This document shows positions 7,774 to 16,647 of a stretch of 64,000 bases of DNA, in pieces (position 1 is the stretch's first letter; every line of letters starts with the position of its first letter). The stretch is taken from contig NZ_LR733406.1 in the NCBI RefSeq assembly GCF_902506505.1, forward strand, positions 558,001-622,000, read 5' to 3'. The DNA is from Pseudomonas sp. 8AS. GTDB taxonomy: Bacteria; Pseudomonadota; Gammaproteobacteria; Pseudomonadales; Pseudomonadaceae. Both the position numbers and the translations under genes were made by a program. Under the pieces are notes generated by a model. The model worked only from the letters and a program-made list of their open reading frames with translations. It searched no databases and was not told where the DNA came from.

Positions 7774-9054
7774 TTACGCCAGCTCGTCGAAGCACTCGGC
7801 GACGATGGCGATGCCTTTTTCCAGCTGGGCATCGGGGATGGTGACCGGCATCAGGAAGCGGATGACGTTGTAGTAGGTGCCGCAGGACAGCAGGATCAGG
7901 CCCTTGTCGCGGGCGCGGGCAACGATCTTGCCGACCAGCTCGGCCGCCGGCTTGTCGTGGTCGCCGTTCTCGAACAGTTCGATGGCGACCATCGAGCCCA
8001 GGCCGCGCACGTCACCGATGACCTTGTGCTTGGCCGCGATCTCGCGCAGGCCGGCCTTGAGCTTCTCGCCCACGGCCTGGCTACGCTCCAGCAGCTTCTC
8101 TTCGTCGAACACTTTCAGCACGGCCAGGGCCGCGGCGCAGGCGATCGGGCTGCCGGCATAGGTGCCGCCCAGGCCGCCGGGAGCGATGGCGTCCATGATC
8201 TCGGCCTTGCCGCACACGCCGGAGATCGGGAAACCGCCGCCGACCGACTTGGCGAAGGTGGTCAGGTCCGGGACGATGCCCAGTTGTTCGGTGGCGAAGA
8301 AGGTACCGGTACGGCCGGCGCCGGTCTGTACTTCGTCGGCGATCAGCAGGATGCCGTGCTGGTCGCACAGGGCGCGCAGGCGCTTCATGAAGGCCGGCGA
8401 GTTGACGTAGAAACCACCTTCGCCCTGCACCGGCTCGATGATGATGGCGGCCACGTCGCTCGGCTGCGCGTCGTTCTTGAAGATGCGCTCGATGCTGGCG
8501 ATCGACTCGTCTTCGCTGATGCCGTGCAGCTCGCACGGAGCCAGGGCGCGGAACACGCCGCCCGGCATCAGGCCCATGCCGGCGGAGTAAGGCACCACTT
8601 TGCCGGTCAGGCTCAGGGTCATCATGGTGCGGCCGTGGTAGGCGCCGGTGAAGGCGATCACGCCGGTGCGGCCGGTAGCGGCACGGGCGATCTTCACGGC
8701 GTTCTCCACCGCTTCGGAGCCGGAGGTGACCAGCAGGGTCTTCTTGGCGAAGTTGCCCGGCACGCGCTTGGCGATTTCTTCACACAGCTCGATGTAGGGC
8801 TCGTAAGCCAGCACCTGGAAGCAGGTGTGCGACAGTTTGGTCAGCTGCTCCTGCACGGCGGCGACCACTTTCGGGTGTAGGTGGCCGGTGTTGAGTACGG
8901 CGATACCGCCGGCGAAGTCGATGAACTCGCGGCCTTCGACGTCCCACACGGTGGCGTTCTCGGCGCGTTCGGCGACGATCGGGTGGATTTGACCTACACC
9001 GCGCGGAACGGCGGCAGCACGGCGTTGCAGAATGGATTCGTTGGTCTTGCTCAT
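7774..9054 (-). CDS. gabT: 4-aminobutyrate aminotransferase
   Basis: A 426-residue class III PLP aminotransferase that converts GABA and 2-oxoglutarate to succinate semialdehyde and glutamate. Visible family features are VTSGSEAVENA (about 109-119, PLP phosphate), IADEVQTGAGRTG (D240 contacts the PLP nitrogen) and the Schiff-base lysine K269 in TTFAKSVGGG. The ATG at 9054 has a GAGGA site. The upstream extension of the frame is antisense-like and was left out. Second gene after gabD (gap 201 bases), ending at the terminator at 7670. Works with GabD to feed GABA carbon into the citrate cycle. Confidence 0.96.
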   Translation of the reverse strand: MSKTNESILQRRAAAVPRGVGQIHPIVAERAENATVWDVEGREFIDFAGGIAVLNTGHLHPKVVAAVQEQLTKLSHTCFQVLAYEPYIELCEEIAKRVPGNFAKKTLLVTSGSEAVENAVKIARAATGRTGVIAFTGAYHGRTMMTLSLTGKVVPYSAGMGLMPGGVFRALAPCELHGISEDESIASIERIFKNDAQPSDVAAIIIEPVQGEGGFYVNSPAFMKRLRALCDQHGILLIADEVQTGAGRTGTFFATEQLGIVPDLTTFAKSVGGGFPISGVCGKAEIMDAIAPGGLGGTYAGSPIACAAALAVLKVFDEEKLLERSQAVGEKLKAGLREIAAKHKVIGDVRGLGSMVAIELFENGDHDKPAAELVGKIVARARDKGLILLSCGTYYNVIRFLMPVTIPDAQLEKGIAIVAECFDELA

Positions 9055-9255
9055 GGTTTCCTCATCGGCCGCGGGATTGATGCGGCTTGGTCCAAGGATG
9101 ATGACGATGGGGCGGGGCTTGGCAGCTAGCGATGATCGAACTGCCAGGCACCTGCCGATTCGTCTGCAGGGTTCGCCGGTGCCACCACCGGAAACGCCGA
9201 CGCCGGGTGACCACGGCTCCTGCCTGTCACCCGACACCCACGGAAATCAGTTAAC

Positions 9256-10707
9256 TCAGATACCGCCGAGGCACAGGTACTTCAGCTCGAGGTAGTCCTC
9301 GATGCCGTACTTGGAGCCTTCACGACCCAGGCCGGAAGCCTTCACGCCGCCGAACGGTGCCACTTCGGTGGAAATCACGCCGGTGTTGATGCCGACCATG
9401 CCGTACTCCAGTTTTTCCGCCACGCGGAACACGCGGCCCAGGTCGCGGGCATAGAAGTAGGAAGCCAGGCCGAACTCGGTGTCGTTGGACATGGCGATCA
9501 CTTCGGCCTCGTCCTTGAAGCGGAACAGCGGCGCCAGCGGGCCGAAAGTCTCTTCCTTGGCCACGGCGGCGTTGTTCGGCACGTCGATCAGGATGGTCGG
9601 CTCGAAGAAGCTGCCACCCAGGCTGTGCGGCTTGCCGCCGGCAACCAGCTTGGCGCCTTTGCTCAGGGCGTCCTCGATGTGTTCCTGGACCTTGGCCACG
9701 GCCTTGTTGTCGATCAGCGGGCCGGTGGTGGTGCCGTCTTCCAGGCCGTTGCCGATCTTCAGCTTGGCCACGGCGGCTTTCAGCTTGTCGACGAAGGCGT
9801 CGTACACGCCGTCCTGAATGTACAGGCGGTTGGCGCAGACGCAGGTCTGGCCGTTGTTGCGGTACTTGGAGATCAGCGCGCCTTCCACAGCGGCATCCAG
9901 GTCGGCGTCGTCGAAGACGATGAACGGCGCGTTGCCGCCCAGCTCCAGGGACACTTTCTTGATGTCCTGGGCGCACTCGGCCATCAGCTGGCGACCGATC
10001 TCGGTGGAGCCGGTGAAGGTCAGCTTGCGCACGATCGGGTTGCTGGTCAGCTCGCCGCCGACTTCGCCGGCGCTGCCGGTGACCACGCTGAACACGCCGG
10101 CCGGAATCCCGGCCTTCTCGGCCAGGGCGGCCAGGGCCAGGGCGGAGTAGGGGGTCTGCGAGGCAGGCTTGAGTACCATGGTGCAACCGGCGGCCAGGGC
10201 CGGGCCGGCTTTACGGGTGATCATCGCCGAGGGGAAGTTCCACGGGGTGATGGCCGCGGTCACGCCGATCGGCTGCTTGAGCACGATGATGCGCTTGTCC
10301 GGCTGGTGGCCGGGAATGGTGTCGCCATAGATGCGCTTGGCTTCTTCGGCGAACCACTCGAGGAAAGAGGCGGCGTAGGCGATTTCGCCCTTGGCTTCGG
10401 AGAGCGGCTTGCCCTGCTCGATGGTCATCAGGCGGCCGAGGTCGTCCTGATTTTCCATCATCAGCTCGAACCAGCGACGCAGGCGGTTGGCGCGATCCTT
10501 GGCGGTCAGCGCGCTCCAGGCCGGCAGCGCGCGCTCGGCGGCTTCGATGGCGCGGCGGGTTTCCGCGCGGCCCATTTTCGGCACATGGCCGATGATCTCG
10601 CCGGTGGCCGGGTTGTTGACCGCGATGGTCTGGCCGCTGTCGGCGTCCAGCCACTGACCGTCGATATAGGCTTGCTGGCGGAACAGCTGGGCGTCTTTCA
10701 GTTGCAT
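9256..10707 (-). CDS. gabD: Succinate-semialdehyde dehydrogenase, NADP-dependent
   Basis: A 483-residue aldehyde dehydrogenase that oxidises succinate semialdehyde to succinate. The nucleotide-binding PWNFP segment (155-159), catalytic Glu255 in LELGG and catalytic Cys289 in NGQTCV are all in place. Length and N-terminus (MQLKDAQLFRQQAYIDGQW) are those of GabD. The ATG at 10707 follows a CAGGAGA site. First gene of gabDT. The dyad at 10828-10847, shared with the kauB promoter, lies about 120 bases upstream and suggests control by the PauR-type repressor encoded at 36150. Confidence 0.95.
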   Translation of the reverse strand: MQLKDAQLFRQQAYIDGQWLDADSGQTIAVNNPATGEIIGHVPKMGRAETRRAIEAAERALPAWSALTAKDRANRLRRWFELMMENQDDLGRLMTIEQGKPLSEAKGEIAYAASFLEWFAEEAKRIYGDTIPGHQPDKRIIVLKQPIGVTAAITPWNFPSAMITRKAGPALAAGCTMVLKPASQTPYSALALAALAEKAGIPAGVFSVVTGSAGEVGGELTSNPIVRKLTFTGSTEIGRQLMAECAQDIKKVSLELGGNAPFIVFDDADLDAAVEGALISKYRNNGQTCVCANRLYIQDGVYDAFVDKLKAAVAKLKIGNGLEDGTTTGPLIDNKAVAKVQEHIEDALSKGAKLVAGGKPHSLGGSFFEPTILIDVPNNAAVAKEETFGPLAPLFRFKDEAEVIAMSNDTEFGLASYFYARDLGRVFRVAEKLEYGMVGINTGVISTEVAPFGGVKASGLGREGSKYGIEDYLELKYLCLGGI

Positions 10708-10827
10708 CTTGTTCTCCTGGTAAGGGCGCCGAGGGGCGGGCAGCACAGCAGCGAATCGCAGCGACGAGGTGCCGGCGTTTGAAATGTCAAACGAATGCTA
10801 GGGCCGGCGTCGACAAAGGGCAAGAGC

Positions 10828-10847
10828 TATGTTCGATAAAACCAACG
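10828..10847. promoter_or_regulatory. Putative shared operator upstream of gabD (site 1)
   Basis: ATGTTCG-ATAAAA-CCAACG matches the site ATGTTTG-ATAAAA-CGAACAT at 27370-27389 in 16 of the first 18 bases. It is AT-rich against the GC-rich background and partly dyad-symmetric. It lies about 120-140 bases upstream of the gabD start. Nothing else in the 314-base gap 10708-11021 looks like a gene. Confidence 0.6.
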
Positions 10848-10962
10848 AAATAACCAAAAAGTATGAGAAGCGGCCTGTGCCCGGGACTTCCCCCGCTTTT
10901 CCGTTGGCGCTCAGTCGCCCCCAGCCTTCCAGCCGCGCCGGCATGAGTCGGCGCAGCTGCAT

Positions 10963-10986
10963 ACCTGTTCGATATTAAGAACAGGT
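10963..10986. promoter_or_regulatory. Perfect 8-bp inverted repeat between the AraC gene and gabD
   Basis: ACCTGTTC-gatattaa-GAACAGGT: two perfect 8-base arms around an 8-base AT-rich spacer, 36 bases downstream of the AraC-type gene stop and about 260 upstream of gabD. No T-run follows on the minus strand, so an operator is more likely than a terminator. Function inferred only. Confidence 0.45.
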
Positions 10987-11021
10987 CTCTGGCGGCGCCC
11001 TGTAGTGTTTTCCACCCCGCG

Positions 11022-12047
11022 CTACAGCGCCTGGCGCAGCCCGTCGCGGTACTGGCTGGGGCTCTGCCCGCTCCAGCGCTTGAAGGCGCGGCTGAAGCTG
11101 CTGCTGTCGGCGAAACCGAGCAGATAGGCCACCTCGCTGATCGAGCAGTCGGCTGCGTCCAGGTGCTGCAGGGCCAGGGCATGGCGGGTCTCGGCCAGCA
11201 CCTGCTCGTAGCTGCTGCCTTCCTCGCTGAGGTGGCGCTGCAGGCTGCGCAGGCTCAGGTGCAGGCCATGGGCCAGCGCCTCGGCGGACGGCTCGCCATT
11301 CGGCAGGCACTGTTCCAGGGCGCGGCGCAGGCGCCGGCTGACGGTATCCGGCTGCAGGGCGTCGAGGCGTTTGCGCAGCACCGCCTCGTTGTGCGCGGCC
11401 AGCTCCGGGTTGCCGTCATCCAGCGGGCGGTCGAGGTCGGCGCGGGCGAAGCACAGCATGTCCTCGGTGGCGGCGAAATGCACCGGCGCGCGGAACACCT
11501 CCAGCCAGGGCTGCGGGTCGGCCGGCGGCGGCCGGCGCAGGTGCACGGCCAGTGGCGCGTAGGCGCGCCCCAGGCGATTGCGGCAGGTGCGCACGTAGAT
11601 CGCGGCGAAGGCATCGATGGCCTCGGCGGCCGGTGCCGGAGCGCCCGGCAGCAGGCGCAAATGCAGCTCGCAGCTATCGCCAACATCACGCAGCTCCAGC
11701 GCCAGGGCGTCGCTGACCACCCGGTGGTAGCGCACGATGCGCTCGAAGATCTCGCGCAGGCTGCCGCTGGCCATCACCGCCATGCCCAGGGCATGGAAGG
11801 TGGTCGGCGCCACGTGCCGCGAGGTATTCAGGCCCAGCGCCGGGTCGCCGCTGGCGGCCACCGCCAGTTGCCACAGTCGGGTGGTGGCCGACAGCGGGTA
11901 GCGCGCATTGGCGTCATCCAGCAGTTGCGGGTCGAGGCCGGCCTCGCGGCACAGCGCGGCGCTGTCCAGGCCGAGGCCGTCGAGTTGGCGGCGCAGGGCG
12001 CGGGTCCAGCTGGCCAGGGTGGAGGCTTCAGTCATGCAGGTTGGCAT
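11022..12047 (-). CDS. AraC-family transcriptional regulator (arabinose-binding-like N-terminus)
   Basis: A 341-residue AraC/XylS activator with an N-terminal sensor region (about residues 1-230) of the type found in OruR/ArgR-like and virulence-type regulators. The C-terminal double helix-turn-helix (about 245-335) shows LHLSLRSLQRHLSEEG, then ISEVAYLLGFADSSSFSRAF and W-SGQSPSQYR. Start choice is uncertain between 12047 and an internal ATG at 12035. Neither has a clear ribosome-binding site. It is divergent from the desaturase gene at 12192, which it most likely controls together with the two downstream redox genes. Confidence 0.85.
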   Translation of the reverse strand: MPTCMTEASTLASWTRALRRQLDGLGLDSAALCREAGLDPQLLDDANARYPLSATTRLWQLAVAASGDPALGLNTSRHVAPTTFHALGMAVMASGSLREIFERIVRYHRVVSDALALELRDVGDSCELHLRLLPGAPAPAAEAIDAFAAIYVRTCRNRLGRAYAPLAVHLRRPPPADPQPWLEVFRAPVHFAATEDMLCFARADLDRPLDDGNPELAAHNEAVLRKRLDALQPDTVSRRLRRALEQCLPNGEPSAEALAHGLHLSLRSLQRHLSEEGSSYEQVLAETRHALALQHLDAADCSISEVAYLLGFADSSSFSRAFKRWSGQSPSQYRDGLRQAL

Positions 12048-12191
12048 TCTCGGTCAACAGGTTGGCGTTATGGGTCAGGCGACCCGTGCGACAGGCGCGC
12101 ACAGTAGCTCAGACGATTTCCCACAACAGTCCGCATGCCGACCCGCTGCCCCGCATGGCAACGTTCGGCGAACAGAGAAGAGGATGCGTGC

Positions 12192-13244
12192 ATGACCCCG
12201 ACTCCTGCAAGCCATCAGCAACGATCCGCGCATATCCGCAGCCAGGTGCTGGCCCGTGGCGAAGAGTTGCGCCAGCGCTACCCCATTCTGCAGCACCAGG
12301 ACGCCCTCGGTGCCGGCATCCTGGCCTTCGCCCTGGCCGGCATGTTCGGCAGTGCCTGGCTCTACCTGGACGGCGCCATTGCCTGGTGGGCCTGTCTGCT
12401 GGCCAACGCCTTCTTCGCCTCGCTGACCCACGAACTGGAGCACGACCTGATCCACTCCATGTACTTCCGCAAGCAGCGCGTGCCGCACAATTTGATGATG
12501 GCTCTGGTCTGGCTGGCGCGGCCAAGCACGATCAACCCGTGGATCCGCCGCCACCTGCACCTCAACCACCACAAGGTGTCCGGCAGCGAGACTGATATCG
12601 AGGAGCGTGCCATCACCAACGGCGAGCCCTGGGGCCTGGCCCGCCTGCTGATGGTCGGCGACAACCTGATGTCCTCGCTGATCCGCTTCCTGCGCGCCAA
12701 GACCTGGGCGCAGCGCAAGATGATCGTCCGCCGCACGCTGATCGGCTACGCGCCGCTGGGCCTGCTCAACTGGAGCACCTGGTATGTGTTCCTCGGCTTC
12801 CACCTGCTCGACTTCGCCGCCAGCGCTGCGGGCGCGCCGATCACCTGGTCCGCCGCCACCCTGAGCCTGATGGACGGCGTGAACATCGCCGTGGTCGCGC
12901 TGATCGGGCCCAACGTGCTGCGCACCTTCTGCCTGCACTTCATCAGCTCGAACATGCACTACTACGGCGACATCGAAGCGGGCAACGTGATCCAGCAGAC
13001 CCAGGTGCTGAATGCCTGGTGGCTGTGGCCGCTGCAGGCGTTCTGCTTCAATTTCGGCAGCACCCACGGCATCCACCACTTCGTGGTCAAGGAGCCCTTC
13101 TATATCCGCCAGCTCACCGCGCCGCTGGCGCACCGGCTGATGCGCGAAGCCGGGGTGCGCTTCAACGACTTCGGCACCTTCACCCGCGCCAACCGCTGGC
13201 AGGCGCAAGAGAAGCCGACTGGCGAAGCGGCGCAGACCGCCTGA
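12192..13244 (+). CDS. Membrane di-iron fatty acid desaturase/hydroxylase-family protein
   Basis: A 350-residue integral membrane protein with hydrophobic segments near 38-75, 180-215 and 222-245. The histidine clusters of the desaturase/AlkB superfamily are present: H80-ELEHDLIH-88, H121-LHLNHH-127, H249 with H256, and HGIHH at 292-296. These bind a di-iron centre that activates O2 for desaturation or hydroxylation of an acyl or alkyl chain. The ATG at 12192 follows an AGAGG site; the longer frame is not protein-like. The downstream flavodoxin-fold reductase and rubredoxin could supply electrons. The substrate is unknown. Confidence 0.85.
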   Translation: MTPTPASHQQRSAHIRSQVLARGEELRQRYPILQHQDALGAGILAFALAGMFGSAWLYLDGAIAWWACLLANAFFASLTHELEHDLIHSMYFRKQRVPHNLMMALVWLARPSTINPWIRRHLHLNHHKVSGSETDIEERAITNGEPWGLARLLMVGDNLMSSLIRFLRAKTWAQRKMIVRRTLIGYAPLGLLNWSTWYVFLGFHLLDFAASAAGAPITWSAATLSLMDGVNIAVVALIGPNVLRTFCLHFISSNMHYYGDIEAGNVIQQTQVLNAWWLWPLQAFCFNFGSTHGIHHFVVKEPFYIRQLTAPLAHRLMREAGVRFNDFGTFTRANRWQAQEKPTGEAAQTA

Positions 13245-13276
13245 TCCCTCTCCCTGCCACAGCCACCCGCGTTTTT

Positions 13277-13334
13277 TGTAGGAGCCAGGATGCTGGCGAT
13301 AGTCCGCCGGATCGCCAGCAAGCTGGCTCCTACA
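13277..13334. repeat. REP-type palindromic repeat, family B, copy 1
   Basis: TGTAGGAGCCAG at the left end and CTGGCTCCTACA at the right end are perfect inverted arms, with inner GCTGGCGAT/ATCGCCAGC arms. This is the common GTAGGAGC-type REP of Pseudomonas, here between the desaturase and flavodoxin-fold genes. Confidence 0.85.
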
Positions 13335-13374
13335 GAGGCCGTGCCCCCTTCACTGCTATGTTTGCGAAGGCTTT

Positions 13375-14100
13375 ATGAACGCCCTGATCATCCACGCCCA
13401 CCCCGAGCCGCAGTCCTTCTGCAGCGCGATGAAAGACCTCGCCATCACCACCCTGCAGCAGGCCGGGCACCGCGTGCAGGTCTCCGACCTCTATGCGATG
13501 AACTGGAACCCGGTGGCCAGCGCCGCCGACTTCCAGGCGCGCAGCAACCCGGATTACCTGGTCTACGCCCTGGAACAGCGCGAGGCGGTGAAGACTGGCA
13601 GCCTGGCGCCGGATATCGCCGCCGAGCTGGACAAGCTGCTGTGGGCGGATCTCGTGATCCTCAACTTCCCGCTGTTCTGGTGCTCGGTGCCGGCCATCCT
13701 CAAGGGCTGGATCGACCGCGTGCTGGTCTCCGGCACCTGCTACGGCGGCCTGCGCTTCTACGACCGCGGCGGCCTGGCCGGCAAGCGCGCGCTGCTCAGC
13801 TTCAGCCTCGGCGGCCAGGCGCACATGTTCGCCGACGAAGATGCCGTGCATGGCGACTGGGAGCCCATGCTGCGCCCGCTGCAACGCGGCACCCTGGCCT
13901 ATGTCGGCATGCGCGTGCTGCCACCGTTCGCCGCCTGCCATGTGCCCTACATCGATCAGCCGGCGCGCGCGGGGATCCTCGACCGCTACCGCGACTATCT
14001 GCAGGGCCTGGATCAGGTCGAGCCGCTGACAGTCCCGTCGCTGGCCGACTTCGACCGCCAGCTGCAACCGCTGACAAATAAAGAGCAGGTGCCGGCATGA
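13375..14100 (+). CDS. NAD(P)H:quinone oxidoreductase-like flavodoxin-fold protein
   Basis: A 241-residue protein of the Flavodoxin_2 (MdaB/KefF/NQO1-like) family: LIIHAHPEPQSF at the N-terminus binds FMN or FAD phosphate, and WADLVILNFPLFWCSVPAILKGW, spread over about 96-120, forms the flavin pocket followed by WIDRVL. It transfers hydride from NAD(P)H to quinones or other acceptors. It overlaps the rubredoxin start by ATGA, so the two are translationally coupled. With the upstream desaturase this looks like a complete redox module. GAAGG ribosome-binding site before the ATG. Confidence 0.85.
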   Translation: MNALIIHAHPEPQSFCSAMKDLAITTLQQAGHRVQVSDLYAMNWNPVASAADFQARSNPDYLVYALEQREAVKTGSLAPDIAAELDKLLWADLVILNFPLFWCSVPAILKGWIDRVLVSGTCYGGLRFYDRGGLAGKRALLSFSLGGQAHMFADEDAVHGDWEPMLRPLQRGTLAYVGMRVLPPFAACHVPYIDQPARAGILDRYRDYLQGLDQVEPLTVPSLADFDRQLQPLTNKEQVPA

Positions 14101-14261
14101 AGACCTGGATCTGTGTGATCTGCGGGCTGATCTACGACGAGGCCAGCGGCTGGCCGGACGACGGCATCCCCGCCGGCACGCCCTGGGCCGAGGTGCCGGA
14201 CGACTGGCTGTGCCCGGACTGCGGGGTGAGCAAGGCCGACTTCGACATGCAAGAGCTGTAA
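14097..14261 (+). CDS. Rubredoxin
   Basis: A 54-residue rubredoxin with the two cysteine pairs that bind a single iron: C6-VI-C9-G and C39-PD-C42-G. It starts at an ATG that overlaps the preceding stop (ATGA). Rubredoxins carry electrons to AlkB-type membrane hydroxylases, so the neighbouring desaturase-family protein is the natural partner. The canonical rubredoxin reductase is not in the cluster; the flavodoxin-fold protein may take that role (inference). Confidence 0.93.
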   Translation: MKTWICVICGLIYDEASGWPDDGIPAGTPWAEVPDDWLCPDCGVSKADFDMQEL

Positions 14262-14287
14262 GCCGACCAGCGCATGCCCGCGACGCA

Positions 14288-14316
14288 TGGACGCCCGCGC
14301 GGCGGATGCGTATGAT
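14288..14316 (+). promoter_or_regulatory. Predicted promoter of tRNA-Arg
   Basis: TGGACG (14288-14293) and TATGAT (14311-14316) are 17 bases apart, placing the start point a few bases before the tRNA at 14330. The minus-35 match is weak. Confidence 0.5.
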
Positions 14317-14329
14317 GGCGCCCCGCAAC

Positions 14330-14406
14330 GCACTCGTAGCTCAGCTGGATAGAGTACTGCCCTCCGAAGGCAGGGGTCGTGGGTTCGAATCCCGCCGAGT
14401 GCGCCA
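14330..14406 (+). tRNA. tRNA-Arg, anticodon CCG
   Basis: A 77-base tRNA with encoded CCA. The acceptor arms GCACTCG/CGAGTGC pair, the anticodon stem CTGCC/GGCAG encloses the loop CTCCGAA (anticodon CCG, reading CGG), and the T-loop GGTTCGAATCC is canonical. Its 3' half, from the anticodon stem on, is duplicated at 18297-18335, marking it as a probable integration site. Confidence 0.97.
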
Positions 14407-14447
14407 CATACGAGAAAGCCCCTGGTTTGCGCCAGGGGCTTTTTTTG
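14358..14447 (+). repeat. Direct repeat, left copy (attL-like), with tRNA-Arg 3' half and terminator
   Basis: From TGCCCTCCGAAGG in the anticodon arm through the tRNA 3' end and the terminator. The same series of blocks recurs at 18297-18379, with one base changed in the variable region and about 6 bases missing from the acceptor end. This matches the outcome of tyrosine-recombinase insertion at a tRNA anticodon or T-arm site, or an old partial duplication. Confidence 0.75.
14415..14447 (+). terminator. Rho-independent terminator after tRNA-Arg
   Basis: The arms AAAGCCCCTGG and CCAGGGGCTTT enclose TTTGCG, followed by T residues. The identical hairpin occurs again at 18346. Confidence 0.88.
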
Positions 14448-14588
14448 TGCCTGCTTTTGCCTCTAGCTAGCACGGCGCGACAGCTTAGATGGACATAAAT
14501 ATGCCCCCTCTTCTGGCCCCGCCCCGGGCGGTATGAAAGATCTCTCTTCGAAAAGTGCAGCCCAGCAACCATCTGGTTTACAGGCCGG

Positions 14589-15503
14589 TCATTGGGTAAA
14601 AAGCGGGTTTTCCTGAGTTCCCCTAAAGCGGGCCTTGAGGTAGGCCACCAGCACGCTCACCCTGCGGGGCAAATACAGGCGATTGGGGTAAATGGCATGC
14701 AGGGTGCGCGCCGTGGGGGGGTAATCCATCAGCACCGGTAGCACAGTCCCGGCAGCCATCTCTCTGTCGACCATGACCCGAGGCACCAGGCCGAGCCCCT
14801 GGTGGTGAAGCACCGCTTGGATCAACAGAAGGCTGTTATCCACACTCAGCCGCCCACCCACTCGCACCGAACGAATCTCATCGCCCACCGTGAACTGCCA
14901 GTCTGTAGCGTCGCTACTGCGGCTATAAACGATGCAATTGTGCTGGACGAGTTCCTCCAGGTGGCGTGGTCTTCCGTGTCGCTCCAGGTAAGCAGGGGTT
15001 GCCACGACAACGCGCTGCAGCAGGGTCATCGGCATGGCCACCAGGTTTGAATCTGCCAGCTCGGCAGACGCGCGCAGAGCCAGATCGATGCCATCGCGCA
15101 CCAGATCAACCGGTTGGTCACTGAGGCGCAGCTCCAGCTGCAGCTGCGGGTGCTCGTTCTGGAAGTCGAGCAGCAGCGGTCCGAGCAGGGTCAGCGTCAG
15201 CGACACCGGGGCGGATATCACCAGGCGCCCCGCCACCTGCTGGCGTTCCTGGCTGAGCTGGTCGTGCAGCGCTTGGGTTTCCTGCTCGACACGCAGGCAG
15301 TACTCGTAAAACAGCTGGCCGGCTTCGGTAAGTTGCAGGCTACGCGTGCTGCGTTGCAGCAACAGGTTCTGCACCCAGTCTTCCAAGTATTTGACGTACT
15401 TGCTGATGGTGGCATTCGAGCACGCCATTTCCTCTGCCGCAGCCGAAAAGCTGCCCAGTTTGACGACGCGCACGAAGCAGCGCATTGCCTGCAATCTGTC
15501 CAT
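14589..15503 (-). CDS. LysR-family transcriptional regulator
   Basis: A 304-residue LysR regulator. The N-terminal helix-turn-helix is [32 protein letters not shown], broken here by the usual turn (about residues 8-40). The effector domain (about 90-300) resembles the group that controls small efflux and metabolic genes. The ATG at 15503 has an AGGTGGG site; the GTG two codons upstream was not used. Divergent from the cyclase-EamA pair, its likely targets. It lies inside the segment bounded by the two tRNA-Arg repeats, and its third codon positions look somewhat less GC-rich than the flanking genes. Confidence 0.88.
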   Translation of the reverse strand: MDRLQAMRCFVRVVKLGSFSAAAEEMACSNATISKYVKYLEDWVQNLLLQRSTRSLQLTEAGQLFYEYCLRVEQETQALHDQLSQERQQVAGRLVISAPVSLTLTLLGPLLLDFQNEHPQLQLELRLSDQPVDLVRDGIDLALRASAELADSNLVAMPMTLLQRVVVATPAYLERHGRPRHLEELVQHNCIVYSRSSDATDWQFTVGDEIRSVRVGGRLSVDNSLLLIQAVLHHQGLGLVPRVMVDREMAAGTVLPVLMDYPPTARTLHAIYPNRLYLPRRVSVLVAYLKARFRGTQENPLFTQ

Positions 15504-15617
15504 TCCCACCCACCTGGCCTTTTGCGAAACACGAAAAGTACTTTCGCGATCCCTCTGTTTTTCCGTCCTCTGCGCACCCCTAGAGTAACGACCGCTACCT
15601 ATTGCGGAGAACGTCCC

Positions 15618-16586
15618 ATGAAATACCTATCACTTGTCGCCGCGCTCTGCCTCGGCACGCAACTGGCCCAGGCCGACACCACCACGGTTGGCCAAAGTCC
15701 CTGGGGCAGCGCCGATGAAATTGGCGCCCTGAACCGTATCACCCCAGAGTCGATTCTGAATGTCGTACAGCGCGTGAAAAGCGGCAAAGCCTACGACCTC
15801 AGTGTCGAGTATTACGTGGGCATGCCCAGCTACTACTTCCTGGGACAACCGCGCTACCAGATCTGGAACGTACACACCCCGCAAGGCACCATCGTTGACG
15901 ACCCCAATGGCCTGGGCAAGGAGAAAAACAGCCTGATCAGCTACTCCGGATCAGCCATCTCGATGTATGCCCACACCGGCACGCATATCGACGCGCTGTC
16001 GCACTTTGGGCTCAAGGGCAAGATCTACAACGGCTTCGCCACCGAGGAGCACCTGGGTGATCGCGGCTGGCACAAGGCCGGTGTAGAGAATTATCCGCCG
16101 ATCATCGCCCGCGGCATCTTGCTCGACGTGGCGCGTTACAAAGGCGTCGAGGTACTCCCCGAGTCCTATGGCATCAGCGTCGAGGATTTGCGCCAGACGG
16201 CCAAAGCGCAGGGCATACGCTTTGAATCCGGTGATGTCGTGGTGGTACGCACCGGGCGCATGAAGTGGTTCAAAGAGCCGGAGCGCTACATGCACAACAC
16301 CCCGGGGTTGACCCGCGAGTCGGCGGACTTCCTGGCAGAACAGGGCGCCGTGGTGATCGGTGTCGACAACATCAGCACCGATGTCTGGCCGTCCAAGGAA
16401 AAAGACAACTGGATTCCGGTGCACAGTTCGATGCTGTCGATCAAAGGCGTGCCGATCATGCAGAACGTCTATCTGGAGGAGCTGGCTGCCGACAAGGTCT
16501 ACCAGTTCGCCTGGTTCGGCGCGCCGCTGAAGTTGCGCGGGGCTGACGGCGCACCGATGCGTCCGGTGGCCCTGCCAATCGACTGA
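15618..16586 (+). CDS. Exported cyclase-family metallohydrolase (kynurenine formamidase-like)
   Basis: A 322-residue protein of the cyclase (KynB-like) superfamily. The signal peptide MKYLSLVAALCLGTQLAQA is followed by DTTT, so the mature protein should be periplasmic, unlike the cytoplasmic KynB. The metal-binding signature H119-TGT-H123-I-D125-ALS-H129 matches HxGTHxDxxxH. Family members hydrolyse N-formylkynurenine, isatin or related amides and lactams; the substrate here is unknown. A GCGGAGA site precedes the ATG. First of two genes divergent from the LysR gene, within the tRNA-bounded segment. Confidence 0.87.
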   Translation: MKYLSLVAALCLGTQLAQADTTTVGQSPWGSADEIGALNRITPESILNVVQRVKSGKAYDLSVEYYVGMPSYYFLGQPRYQIWNVHTPQGTIVDDPNGLGKEKNSLISYSGSAISMYAHTGTHIDALSHFGLKGKIYNGFATEEHLGDRGWHKAGVENYPPIIARGILLDVARYKGVEVLPESYGISVEDLRQTAKAQGIRFESGDVVVVRTGRMKWFKEPERYMHNTPGLTRESADFLAEQGAVVIGVDNISTDVWPSKEKDNWIPVHSSMLSIKGVPIMQNVYLEELAADKVYQFAWFGAPLKLRGADGAPMRPVALPID

Positions 16587-16647
16587 ACCGCCACAGGTAG
16601 TTGTGCTGCCTCAATCTTCCGGCCTGCCTGGCGCCAAGGAGTCTGCC

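Noticed and set aside
10829..10850. Site 1 as a simple sigma-70 promoter for gabD
   Set aside because: The AT-rich block has no minus-35 partner at proper spacing on the minus strand, while its match to site 2 upstream of kauB is too long for chance; regulator site preferred.
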